A stretch of DNA of 64,000 nucleotides, taken from assembly GCA_963753105.1 (NCBI GenBank), contig CAVWBD010000001.1:248001-312000 (forward strand), in the 5' to 3' direction. Below, piece by piece: positions 1 through 9,126 of this stretch (position 1 is its first letter; every line of letters starts with the position of its first letter). The position numbers and the translations under genes are program-made. The notes beneath the pieces are model-generated. The model ran no database searches. It was given only the letters and a program-made list of their open reading frames with translations, and was not told the DNA's origin. The stretch comes from SZUA-36 sp963753105. GTDB taxonomy: Bacteria > Pseudomonadota > Gammaproteobacteria > Xanthomonadales > SZUA-36.

Positions 1-331
1 CCGGTTGCCAGATGGTTTCTTCGGCTTGTGGGGCAACAATCGCAAAATCTGCGTAATTCTTACGCAGATACCTGAGTGACATTTCCTTGCCACCTTCGCC
101 CTCATCACCTTCGGTCGTTGCCTTGGCAGGTTTTTCGTACGTAGGCGCCTCGATGATACTGAGCGGAGGCAATTCTATCGGAGCGGAGCCATCCTTCGGG
201 GCCTGGTCGGTATACACCACGTTGCCGTCTTCATCGACGGTTTTATAAACCTGCGCCAGTAACGGGCTTGCAACTGTCATTAACAGCGCAAGCGTAAGCA
301 AAATAAATGTTTTACAGCTTGTCAGTTTCAT
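1..331 (-). CDS. DUF4124 domain protein, secreted (partial)
   Basis: The first 110 codons are visible; the 3' end lies beyond the left edge. The protein begins with a signal peptide (MKLTSCKT, then a hydrophobic run ending SPLLAQ). A short DUF4124 motif follows (VYKTVDEDGNVVYTDQAP, about residues 28-45), then an acidic, low-complexity linker. DUF4124 proteins are small envelope proteins of unknown function. In gammaproteobacteria one often sits between glnA and ntrB-ntrC, so ntrBC may lie just outside the window (inference). It is co-directional with glnA, 190 bases downstream of it. The ATG at 331 is the only start that gives the signal peptide. Confidence 0.75.
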   Translation of the reverse strand, partial: MKLTSCKTFILLTLALLMTVASPLLAQVYKTVDEDGNVVYTDQAPKDGSAPIELPPLSIIEAPTYEKPAKATTEGDEGEGGKEMSLRYLRKNYADFAIVAPQAEETIWQP

Positions 332-465
332 CGCCTGTCTCCATGATCACACTGGTATCCAAAGCCGCGCCGGGGCGGGGCGTAACGGTTTCCCTGGAAC
401 TGCCGGATGATAGTTCCCAGTGCTCTGTCAACCTTTTGAGCAGGTCAAAAACTGACCGGGCACCA

Positions 466-520
466 GTGTAGTGTAGACCCTGAAAGGCAGGATCAGTGGC
501 TATCAGGGTCTACACTACAC
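466..520. repeat. 18-bp perfect inverted repeat abutting the glnA stop codon
   Basis: Arms 466-483 and 503-520 are perfectly complementary over 18 bases around a 19-base loop. The right arm touches the glnA stop codon (521-523). The stem is only moderately GC-rich and no T-run follows, so a classical rho-independent terminator is not certain. It could be a 3' stabilising or attenuating hairpin between glnA and the DUF4124 gene, or a small repeat element. Confidence 0.7.
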
Positions 521-1930
521 TTAAACAGAATAATACATATCGAACTCAACCGGATGGGTAGACATGCGGAAACGTGTTACCTCTTCCATCTTCAGTTCGA
601 TATAACCGTCAATCAGGTCATCATCAAAAACACCACCTGCCTTCAGAAAATCCCTGTCCTTGTCCAAGGCATCCAGCGCCTCGGTCAGGCTCGCACACAC
701 CGTCGGGATATTCTTCACTTCCTCGGCCGGCAGGTCATACAGGTCCTTGTCCATGGCCGGGCCCGGGTCGATCTTGTTAATGATCCCGTCGAGACCCGCC
801 ATCATCATGGCGGCGAACATCAGGTAACCATTGCCGGTCGGGTCGCCGAAACGCACTTCGATACGACGCGCCTTCGGGCTGCCAACATGGGGAATACGGC
901 AGGAAGCCGAACGGTTACGAGCGGAATACGCCAGCATCACAGGTGCCTCGAAACCTGGCACCAGCCGCTTGTAGCTATTGGTCGAGGCATTGGCAAACGC
1001 GTTGAGCGCCCTGGCGTGCTTGAAGATACCACCAATGTAGTACAGGGCCATGGTTGACAGGCCGCCATATTCCTCGCCGGCAAACAGGTTCTCGCCGTTC
1101 TTGAACAGCGACATGTGCACATGCATGCCGGAACCGTTATCCCCAACCAGCGGCTTTGGCATAAAGGTCGCGGTACGGCCCGAAATGTGAGCCGCATTGT
1201 GGGTGGCGTACTTGAGTATTAAAAGTTCATCAGCCTTGCGGGTCAGCGTATTGAAACGCGTACCGATTTCGCACTGACCGGCCGTACCCACCTCGTGGTG
1301 GTGCACCTCGACCGCCACACCCATGTCTTCGAGGATGTCGCAGATACTGGCCCGCAGGTCATGCAGGCCATCGACCGGTGGCACGGGGAAATAACCACCT
1401 TTGACACGCGGGCGGTGACCGTGATTGCCGCCCTCGTATTCTGAGCCGGTATTCCAGGCGCCTTCCTCGGAATCGATGCTGTAGAAAGTCGAGTGCATGT
1501 CGGTGCCAAAACTGACACTGTCGAATACGAAAAACTCCGGCTCCGGGCCGAAAAATGCCTCATCGGCCACACCGCTGGATTTCAGGTATGCCTCGGCGCG
1601 CTTGGCCAGTGAACGCGGACAGCGGTTATAGCCTTCCATCGTATCCGGCTCCAGCACGTCACAACGCAATATCAGCGTGCTGTGCTCCATGAACGGGTCC
1701 ATCACGGCCGAGTCGAGGTCCGGCATCAGTACCATGTCTGACTCGTTGATGCCCTTCCAGCCCTTGATCGAGGAACCATCGAACATCTTGCCTTCTTCAA
1801 AAAAATCATCGTCAATCATGCTGACGGGCATGCTGACGTGCTGCTCCTTGCCGCCGGTGTCACAAAACCTGAGATCGACATACTCAACGTTTTCATCGGC
1901 GATCATTTTCCGGATAAGTTCTACGCTCAT
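521..1930 (-). CDS. glnA: Type I glutamine synthetase
   Basis: 469 aa, the normal length for the GSI-beta dodecameric enzyme that joins ammonium and glutamate to make glutamine with ATP. Visible landmarks are the N-terminal beta-grasp (residues 1-100, with MFDGSSIKGW), the catalytic region (FGPEPEFFVFD; NGSGMHVHMS), the glutamate loop (VPGFEAPVMLAYSARNRSA) and the C-terminal adenylylation loop KDLYDLPAEE with Tyr398, so the enzyme is probably controlled by GlnE. Cytoplasmic. Upstream lie a sigma-54-type promoter and an NtrC dyad; downstream is a DUF4124 gene. The frame is intact. Confidence 0.98.
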   Translation of the reverse strand: MSVELIRKMIADENVEYVDLRFCDTGGKEQHVSMPVSMIDDDFFEEGKMFDGSSIKGWKGINESDMVLMPDLDSAVMDPFMEHSTLILRCDVLEPDTMEGYNRCPRSLAKRAEAYLKSSGVADEAFFGPEPEFFVFDSVSFGTDMHSTFYSIDSEEGAWNTGSEYEGGNHGHRPRVKGGYFPVPPVDGLHDLRASICDILEDMGVAVEVHHHEVGTAGQCEIGTRFNTLTRKADELLILKYATHNAAHISGRTATFMPKPLVGDNGSGMHVHMSLFKNGENLFAGEEYGGLSTMALYYIGGIFKHARALNAFANASTNSYKRLVPGFEAPVMLAYSARNRSASCRIPHVGSPKARRIEVRFGDPTGNGYLMFAAMMMAGLDGIINKIDPGPAMDKDLYDLPAEEVKNIPTVCASLTEALDALDKDRDFLKAGGVFDDDLIDGYIELKMEEVTRFRMSTHPVEFDMYYSV

Positions 1931-1997
1931 GTCATTGTTCCTGTGCTGTTAGCTGTACTGTTTAGTGGAATAGGTCCAAATTGGGTCAGTTAATATA

Positions 1998-2014
1998 TGC
2001 AGAAGTCATGCCAA
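1998..2014 (-). promoter_or_regulatory. Sigma-54-type promoter of glnA
   Basis: On the minus strand this reads TTGGCATGACTTCTGCA. The GG and GC dinucleotides are separated by exactly 10 bases, as required for the -24/-12 RpoN promoter (consensus TGGCAC-N5-TTGC). Transcription would begin near 1986, about 55 bases before the glnA ATG. The match is by eye; the family knowledge is that glnA is a standard RpoN/NtrC target. Confidence 0.75.
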
Positions 2015-2177
2015 GCAGACGTAGTTGCCCGGATTTGTCAAAATATCAGTATGCATGGTTTTTACATTGTGTTTCAAATAGTTACAAAATACCTGGAAAG
2101 TCTTGAACCGCGTGAAAACTCCAGCCACAGATTTACAGCATCAACTACGCACCATTATTGCACCATAAATCGATATT

Positions 2178-2194
2178 TGCACTATATTGGTGCG
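2178..2194. promoter_or_regulatory. NtrC-type dyad upstream of glnA
   Basis: TGCACTATATTGGTGCG fits the 17-bp NtrC consensus TGCACC-N5-GGTGCA with two mismatches. It lies about 200 bases upstream of the predicted glnA start point, a reasonable enhancer distance. A second GCACC half-site occurs at 2149-2165, but its other half is poor. Confidence 0.65.
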
Positions 2195-2202
2195 TGTGGT
2201 GG

Positions 2203-2995
2203 TTAAAACGCAATCCACAACAGGACAGCACCCAGGGCCAGGCGGTACAACACAAAAGGCACCAGCCCGATGCGCTGCAAAAGCGCCAAGAACGCGGCGA
2301 TACAGGCCCAGCCCGCCAGCGCCGAGAGCAGGACTGCAAGGCTGAACTGCAACCAGTCCGTGGGCGTGTTATTGGTGAGCATGCGCAGCGACGCCAAGAC
2401 CGCCGGCAGCGGCGATCACCGGTATTGACAGGAGAAACGAAAACCGCGCGGCACTGTCAGCACGAAACCCAGCGCCCTGCCAGCCGTAATGGTGATCCCC
2501 GAACGTGACGTGCCCGGCACCAGTGCCAACATCTGGGCCAGGCCAATCAGCAGGCCGGCTTTCAGGCTCATGTTTTGCAGAGTCTTTATGCCGTGCAAAG
2601 CGTGCATCGGCCCACCACAACAACAGGCCAAATCCAATGGTGGTAAAGGCAATGACACGGATATCCCGTAACGAAGACTCAACCACGCTATGCAGCAGGC
2701 CACCGGCAACGATCGCCGGGACACTGGCCAGCACCAGGATCAGACCCAGCCTGCGCGTTTTTTCCTCACCCTCGCTGCGGCCCAGCCAGGGTGCGGCCAT
2801 CTGTGCAAGATCACGGCGAAAATACACCAGCACCGCCAACAGGGTGCCCAGGTGCGTGGCAACGTCGAATACCAGGCCCTGGTCAGGCCAGCCAAAGACC
2901 TGGCTGCCCAGGATCAGGTGCGCGGAGGAAGATACCGGGAGAAATTCGGTCAAGCCCTGGATCAGGGACAGCACGATGATTTGCAGCAGGGTCAT
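2203..2995 (-). CDS. uppP: Undecaprenyl-diphosphatase (frameshifted)
   Basis: BacA/UppP-family integral membrane enzyme that recycles undecaprenyl diphosphate for peptidoglycan synthesis. It has the family motifs TEFLPVSSSAHL near the N-terminus and VPGTSRSGITIT in the middle. The expected chain runs through three frames, with single-base shifts near 2590 (before KTLQNMSLKAG), near 2463 (a base missing after GRALGF) and near 2400 (an extra base before LASLRML). The final hydrophobic segment ends at 2203. Rejoined length is about 263 aa, near normal. The ATG at 2995 overlaps the upstream stop as ATGA. Sequencing indels are more likely than loss of an essential gene. Confidence 0.85.
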
Positions 2996-4071
2996 TGAAC
3001 GTAGCATATCCGGTAGATGACATCGGCATAATCGTCCGATACCAGCAGAGCGCCATCGGGCATGACAAATACGTCATTGGGCCGGCCCCAGGCCTCCTCG
3101 CCCTGCAACCAGCCGCTGGCAAAAACTTCGTGACTCAACACCGTGCCATCTGCATCAACATCGAGTACCAGGACGCGGTAACCGATTTTCTCGGAACGGT
3201 TCCAGGAACCGTGCTGGGCGATAAACAGGCGGTTTTTGTATTCAGCCGGGAACATGCTGCCGGTATAAAAAGCCAGGCCAAGGGCTGCGCCATGCGGATC
3301 GAGCTTGGCCACCGGCGCCGTGTAGTCGGCACAGTTCTTTCCCTGGCCAAATTCCTCATCCGGCAAATCACCCTGGTGGCAATACGGAATACCAAAATGC
3401 ATGTCTTTCTGCGGTGCGTGGTTGAGTTCGTCTGCCGGCAGGTCATCACCGAGGTGATCGCGGCCATTGTCGGTAAACCAGAGTTCGCCGTTTTCCGGGT
3501 GGAAAGCCAGGCCGACACTGTTTCGCACACCGCGGGCGTAGGTGACCATATCACTGCCATCCGGATTCATATGGCGTATCTCACCAAAGCCTTTTTCATC
3601 ACAGATATTGCAGGGTATGCCAATCGGGACGTACAGGTGGTTATCCGGGCCAAAACGCAGATACTTCCAGCCGTGGTGTTTCTCGTCCGGCAAGTCGTCG
3701 TTTACCACGACCGGTTCGGGCGGGTCGTCCAGCCTGGATTCGATGCCGTCATAACGCAGGATGCGTTGCACCTCGGCAACGTATAACGCGCCATCTCGAA
3801 ACTCGAGACCGGAGGGCATATTCAGGCCATCGGCTATCAGGCGGACTTTTTCTGCCTGCGCATCACCGTCCTCATCTGAAACGGCCCAGACCTTGCCGGC
3901 ACGCCTGCTGCCGGTAAATACCGTACCGTTTTCCCCGCGGGCCAATTGACGGGCATTTTCAACACCCTCGGCGTACACCGATATTTCAAAACCGGGGGGC
4001 AGATTTACCAGGTCCAGCCGTACCTGGGCATGAACGGGTGTAATTATTAATAAACACGAGCACAGCGACAA
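2992..4071 (-). CDS. PQQ-type sorbosone/glucose dehydrogenase-like beta-propeller protein
   Basis: About 360 aa, resembling the soluble L-sorbosone/glucose dehydrogenase family: six-bladed propeller, periplasmic, oxidising sugars or aldehydes with PQQ or a similar cofactor. Visible motifs are NLPPGFEISVYA at the N-terminus, RFGPDNHLYVPIG, ARGVRNSVGLAFHP, LWFTDNGRDHLGDD, FIAQHGSWNRS and GRPNDVFVMPDGALLVSDD. The substrate is unknown. An ATG at 4090 opens a better signal peptide (MKIPGFL) in another frame, and one extra base near 4070 would join it to the hydrophobic run ending PVHAQ. The true start is therefore probably 4090. The stop overlaps the uppP start. Confidence 0.8.
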   Translation of the reverse strand: MSLCSCLLIITPVHAQVRLDLVNLPPGFEISVYAEGVENARQLARGENGTVFTGSRRAGKVWAVSDEDGDAQAEKVRLIADGLNMPSGLEFRDGALYVAEVQRILRYDGIESRLDDPPEPVVVNDDLPDEKHHGWKYLRFGPDNHLYVPIGIPCNICDEKGFGEIRHMNPDGSDMVTYARGVRNSVGLAFHPENGELWFTDNGRDHLGDDLPADELNHAPQKDMHFGIPYCHQGDLPDEEFGQGKNCADYTAPVAKLDPHGAALGLAFYTGSMFPAEYKNRLFIAQHGSWNRSEKIGYRVLVLDVDADGTVLSHEVFASGWLQGEEAWGRPNDVFVMPDGALLVSDDYADVIYRICYVQ

Positions 4072-4201
4072 GGAATCCGGGAATTTTCATGCCGCTAATG
4101 GTAGCAGCAGATCACTTGTCCGGCACCCTTGAAAATACATGAGGCACAATGACTGGGCATGCCATAGAATGTTTGTTTCAATAAAAACGATGGAATCCGT
4201 C

Positions 4202-6735
4202 ATGCGTCTTTTTGTCCTTTTCCTCGGTATCGTATTGTCCGCCGCTGCCCTGGCAAAACCATCCGCCGAGTACCTGCCTGCAAACTCGGATTTTGATCCT
4301 TCAATCCCGTCACCCGAATCGGTATTCGGCTGGGAACCGGGTGACTGGCGTGTACATCACCCTGACCTGGTTCGTTACATGTACACACTGGCTGAGAAAT
4401 CTGACCGTGTCAGTATCAAGGTCACCGGCCGTACCTACGAGCAACGGCCCTTGTTGCAACTGGTCATCGCCTCACCAGAGAACCAGCAACGCATCGAGGA
4501 ACTGCGTGAAGCACACCTGCAAGCTGCGCAAAGTGGCGATGCAGATGCGCCCCTGGTCGTTTGGCTGGGTTACAGCGTGCACGGTGACGAGGCCAGTGGC
4601 TCCAACGCAGCACCCATCGTCGCCTGGTACCTGGCAGCGTCGCGTTCCGAATACGTCGATAAGCTGCTAAAAAACACCATCGTGATCATCGACCCGAGCC
4701 TGAACCCGGACGGCCTCGACCGTTTTGCCTCCTGGTCCAATTCCAACCGCAGCATGACAGCGGTGGCTGACCGCAACGGCCGTATCCACCACCAGGACTG
4801 GCCAGCAGGACGCACCAACCACTATTTATTCGACCTGAACCGCGATTGGTTACCGCTGGTCCACCCCGAATCACGCGCCCGTATCACCGAGTACCACCGC
4901 TGGCTACCGCACGTGATTACCGATCACCATGAAACCCGAACCGACGGTTATTTCTTCCAGCCCGGCGTGCCAACCCGGCAACACCCGCTGACTACCGGCG
5001 GAAACCTCGAAATGACCCGCGCCTTGGCGGTCTACCACGCCGAGGCAATGGACCAGGCGGGTGAGTTGTATTTCACCGAGGACATGTATGACGATTTCTA
5101 CTACGGCAAGGGTTCCACCTACCCGGACATCAACGGCAGCATCGGCATTCTGTTTGAACAGCCACGTGTGCAGGGACCGGCACTTAACCGCGACGCTGGA
5201 CCATTGACCTTTGCAGACGCCATCCAAAACCATGTACGTACTTCCCTGTCCACGCTCAAGGGTTCATTTGAACTCAGCAGTGAACTGAAAAAATACCAGG
5301 CCGGTTTTTACAAAGAAATGCAGCAGCGTGCTGCGCAAGCCGGTTTCCAGGCCTGGGTGATCGGCGACGGCAATGATCCGGCCCGTGCCCGGGAACTTCT
5401 AAACCTGTTCAGCCGCCACCAGGTGGAGTACCGCGTGCTGGATGCTGACATCGATGCTGAGGGGCAGACGTTCAAGGCGGGTCAAGCCTGGGTCATCCCG
5501 GTCAAACAACGCCAGTTCGGTGTCATCCAGGCCTTGCTGGAAGTGCGCACTGAATTCGAGGACAACACTTTTTATGATGTCTCGGCCTGGAGCCTGCCGC
5601 TAGCCTATAACCTGCCCATGGCAGAGCTGAAACGCACACCGGCCACGCGGGAATCCCGCACCGGCACCGGCAGGGGTCAGTCCACGGGCAAGTGCCGTTG
5701 CCTGGATTGTTCCCTGGCAACAACTCCAGGCTCCACGTGTGCTGCAGCAATTGCTCAGGGCGGGCTTGCGGGTCAGGGCAGCCACCAAACCGTTTGTCAT
5801 GCAGGACACTGGCCAGCGTTTCGGGGAAGGCAGCCTCGTGATATTGGCAGGCATGCAGGACAAGGGACAGAGCGGACGTGGCATTCACTTTGCTGCAGGA
5901 AGCGTCCCGGCAGGGTGTCAACGTGCATTCATTCGACACCCTGATGACCATTTCCGGGCCGGGACTGGGCACCCGGCATGTCGAGCCGATTCCGGTGGTC
6001 AAGCCATTGCTGATCACCGGGCGAAATACCCGCATGTACGACGCAGGCGAGGCCTGGTTTACGCTGGACCAACGACTGGGTGTGCCACCGGTAATGGTGG
6101 ACATGGCCCGTTTGAAATCAATTGACCTGCATGATTACACGCACCTGCTGCTGGTAGATGGCCAGTACGCGCTATCGGCAAGGACGCTGCAAAAACGCAT
6201 TGCCGCATGGATCACCGACGGCGGCATCCTGGTCGCCATCCAAAATGCTGCCCACTGGGCAGAGTCACTGTGCTTTGGGTCTGACGACTGTGAAAAGCAA
6301 CAGGCTAAGGAAAAAGCTGACGGAGAAGAAACCGGACCAATGGCTTATGCTGATTTCGATGACCAGTCCGCCCAACGCATCATCGCTGGCGCCATTGTCA
6401 GGGCCAGCGTGGACAACACGCACCCCGTCGGGTTTGGATATGGCGAAGATATGCCCTTGTTCCGCAAGGGCACCACGCTATTGAAGGCCAGTGATAATCC
6501 GTTTGCCACACCTTTGCGTTACACCGAAAAACCGTTGCTAAGCGGCTATATCGGTGCCCAGCGCCTGGCCGAGATGAGCGGGCAACCGGCCGTCATCGCC
6601 GAGCGCCATGGCAAGGGCCTGGTGGTGCGTTTTGCCAATAACCCCTTGTTCAGGGGCTTCTGGCGTGGCAGCGAGCGGCTGTGGGTCAATTCCCTGTTTT
6701 TCGGCCCATTGGTTGAAAGACACAGAATTACCTAA
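4202..6735 (+). CDS. M14 zinc carboxypeptidase family protein, secreted (frameshifted)
   Basis: About 844 codons. It starts with a signal peptide (MRLFVLFLG to ALAKP) and an M14 domain with the zinc motif HGDEASG (H127, E130), followed by NPDGLDRF and DHHETRTDGYFF typical of large bacterial M14 peptidases. The C-terminal half resembles the accessory domain after the peptidase core. The frame changes near 5640-5730 and again near 5870, with recognisable sequence continuing to 6735, so indels are likely. The ATG at 4202 is chosen over upstream starts because it gives the signal peptide. Role: probably extracellular or periplasmic peptide degradation; substrate unknown. Confidence 0.8.
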
Positions 6736-6949
6736 ATAATCAGAAGGCTGCTGAATGGTCTGTATCATTTTTGTCCGGCATCAACTATAAATAAACATAT
6801 ATATAAGGTGTAGAGCACGAAATATAGCGCAAAGATACAACCTGAAATTTTACTGAAAACAAGCCGGTTTTCTGGCCATTTACCCACTTCAATTGTGCTG
6901 TAAATTTCCGGACCACCGGCCTGTCGTTAACTGCGGGGGTAGAAACGAC

Positions 6950-7066
6950 ATGTTCTTTTGCGGGGAATTAAATCGCCGGAACGTCTTGCGTTTCGGTTTT
7001 GCATATTTGGCTGTCAATCAGGCCTCGGTCCGCTATGGGCGCATATCCGGGTGGGCCGGCTTATGA
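6950..7066 (+). pseudogene. 38-codon vestigial copy of the TolB-like/TPR array N-terminus
   Basis: An ATG at 6950 opens a 38-codon frame whose start, MFFCGELNRRNVLRFGFAY, aligns without gaps to the MSFFTELKRRNVFRVGIAY that opens the array proteins. After about residue 22 the similarity ends. The TGA stop (7064-7066) overlaps the ATG of the first full-length copy (7063), the same ATGA coupling seen inside the array. A G-rich stretch (6935-6939) could act as a ribosome site. It may be a decayed paralogue now serving as a translational leader, or simply debris. No database support was available. Confidence 0.65.
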
Positions 7067-9126
7067 GTTTCTTCACTGAACTCAAACGCCGCAATGTCTT
7101 CCGCGTGGGTATCGCCTACGTGGTCGGTGGCTGGTTATTGTTGCAGCTCACCGATGTGCTTTCTGAGCTTCTCGATCTGCCCGATGTGGTCGGTCGCGCC
7201 ATTGTATTGGTGGTTGCCATTGGGTTGCCGGTGGCGTTGTTTTTCGCCTGGGCTTTCGAGATGACACCGGAAGGAGTCAAACGCGAAAAAGACGTAGATC
7301 CCGCGCAGTCAATTACACCGCAAACCGGCAAGAAGTTGAACAACACGATCATCGTGTTGCTGGCGCTGGCAGTGGCTTACCTGCTGTATGACAAGTTCTC
7401 CACTGATATTTCTTCTGCACCAGCGATAACTGCTGAAACCCCCGCGCCGACGGTTGAAGAAGTTACCGGACCTGCACCAGTTGCAAACAAAATAAATCAA
7501 GCCGGCAAGTCGATTGCCGTACTGCCATTCACCAATCGCAGCCCGGATGCCAACGATGCGTATTTCACCGATGGCGTGCACGATGACCTGTTGACCCAGT
7601 TGGCCAAGATCGATGCCTTCAGCGTGATTTCCCGTACCTCGGTAATGGAATACCGCGACACCGCGAAAAACCTCAGGCAAATCGGTGAGGAACTCGGGGT
7701 CGCCAATATCATGGAAGGCGCCGTGCAACGCGCCGGCAACCGCGTCCGTATCAACGTGCAGTTGATCGATGCAGGTTCGGACGAACACCTGTGGGCGGAA
7801 GTCTACGACCGTGAACTGACCACCGAAAACCTGTTCGATATCCAATCCGAAATCGCCAAGGCCATTGCGGGGGCCTTGCAGGCCACGCTCACCGATAGCG
7901 AAATCGCCGCCGTATCCAACGTACCAACTGACAATGTCGCCGCTTATGAATTGTATTTACAGGGCAAGCGCTTTTCATTGGGTGAAACCGAGATCGGATT
8001 TGACACGGCCGTGGAGCTTTACAAGGAAGCCCTGAAGCTGGATCCGCAATTTAAGCTGGCATGGGTTGGCCTGTCTCATGCCTATATCAACAACTACTGG
8101 TCATATGGCGGTAATCCGGCGGATCGGGACAGGGCAAGAAATGCAATCGAGAAAGCAAAGGCCATTGACCCGGACTTTCCCGAACTCTACATGGCCGAGG
8201 GTTCTTATTATTACTGGGGCCTTCTGGATTATGACAAAGCCCTGCGTTACCTCGACAAAGCCATTGCGCTGATGCCGAGCAATGCCGAGGCATACATGTG
8301 GAAAGGCTGGGCTTCGCGTCGTGCAGGATTGTGGGACCAGGCCGTAGATTCAATGCAGAAGGCCATCAAACTGAACCCGCGCGTGGTTATAAACCTGATA
8401 GAAACCGGGCAAACCCTCGCTTACCTCGACCGCTTTGACGAGGCCCTGGAGTTAACCGAAAAAGCCTACAAGCTGGAACCGGACAACTATTGGCCCAAAT
8501 CCTACCTGGCTTTTCTGGAAATCGTTGTTAACGGTGATACCGACCGTGCTGAAACCCTGATGGTGGGCGGGCAGCACACCAATGATATACAGTTTCTCTC
8601 GACCTATTGGCTAGTGCAGATGCTCGCCGGGCATTTTGACTCCGCGCTGGACATCGCCCAAAACTGGAAGCAGAACTGGGAAATGGACGTCAAGGCCATC
8701 TCCCTCAGGGAAAGCCGCATCGCCTTCAGCCTGGATGCCCTGGGGCGCAATGAAGAAGCCAGGCAGAATGCACGAATCGCGCTGCAGCGCCTGGCACAGA
8801 TAAAACGCCAGGGTATCGATGATTTCCGGGTTTGGACCTCGGAACTCGAAGCCCATGCAATCCTCGGTGACACGCAGAGAGTTACCGAACTCGCGGAGAA
8901 AATCCTGGCCCTGAAGCCAGCCGATGCGGTTGAAGATTTCAACATCCGGTTCCGTTTTGCACAGAGCTATGCCATTGCCGGCATGCTGGGCGAATGCATC
9001 GCCACGCTGGATACATTGCTTTCCGGTACCAGCTCTGTTTCGGTGCCCTGGCTGGAACACGACCCGGCCTTCAACGGCATCCGTAGCGAAGGCGAATTTA
9101 TCGCCTTGCTGGAGCGGCACCGATGA
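7063..9126 (+). CDS. Membrane-anchored TolB-like/TPR protein, array copy 1
   Basis: 687 aa. Residues 1-115 form the array's N-terminal membrane module: a basic start MSFFTELKRRNV, then hydrophobic segments at about 15-33, 43-64 and 95-110. A charged loop MTPEGVKREKDVD lies between the second and third. Residues 150-275 are the TolB-like domain (SIAVLPF, YFTDG, HLWAEVYDREL). TPR-like helices follow to about 660. The TolB-like part is the most divergent of the array (GVHDDLLTQL where others have GISEELLNVL). No cyclase, kinase or DNA-binding domain is seen, so function is unknown. The ATG at 7063 is preferred over an earlier alternative start because it matches all paralogues. The stop overlaps copy 2. 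Confidence 0.9.
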   Translation: MSFFTELKRRNVFRVGIAYVVGGWLLLQLTDVLSELLDLPDVVGRAIVLVVAIGLPVALFFAWAFEMTPEGVKREKDVDPAQSITPQTGKKLNNTIIVLLALAVAYLLYDKFSTDISSAPAITAETPAPTVEEVTGPAPVANKINQAGKSIAVLPFTNRSPDANDAYFTDGVHDDLLTQLAKIDAFSVISRTSVMEYRDTAKNLRQIGEELGVANIMEGAVQRAGNRVRINVQLIDAGSDEHLWAEVYDRELTTENLFDIQSEIAKAIAGALQATLTDSEIAAVSNVPTDNVAAYELYLQGKRFSLGETEIGFDTAVELYKEALKLDPQFKLAWVGLSHAYINNYWSYGGNPADRDRARNAIEKAKAIDPDFPELYMAEGSYYYWGLLDYDKALRYLDKAIALMPSNAEAYMWKGWASRRAGLWDQAVDSMQKAIKLNPRVVINLIETGQTLAYLDRFDEALELTEKAYKLEPDNYWPKSYLAFLEIVVNGDTDRAETLMVGGQHTNDIQFLSTYWLVQMLAGHFDSALDIAQNWKQNWEMDVKAISLRESRIAFSLDALGRNEEARQNARIALQRLAQIKRQGIDDFRVWTSELEAHAILGDTQRVTELAEKILALKPADAVEDFNIRFRFAQSYAIAGMLGECIATLDTLLSGTSSVSVPWLEHDPAFNGIRSEGEFIALLERHR

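Noticed and set aside
2149..2165. Second NtrC site upstream of glnA
   Set aside because: Only one half-site (GCACC) fits; the other half is poor.
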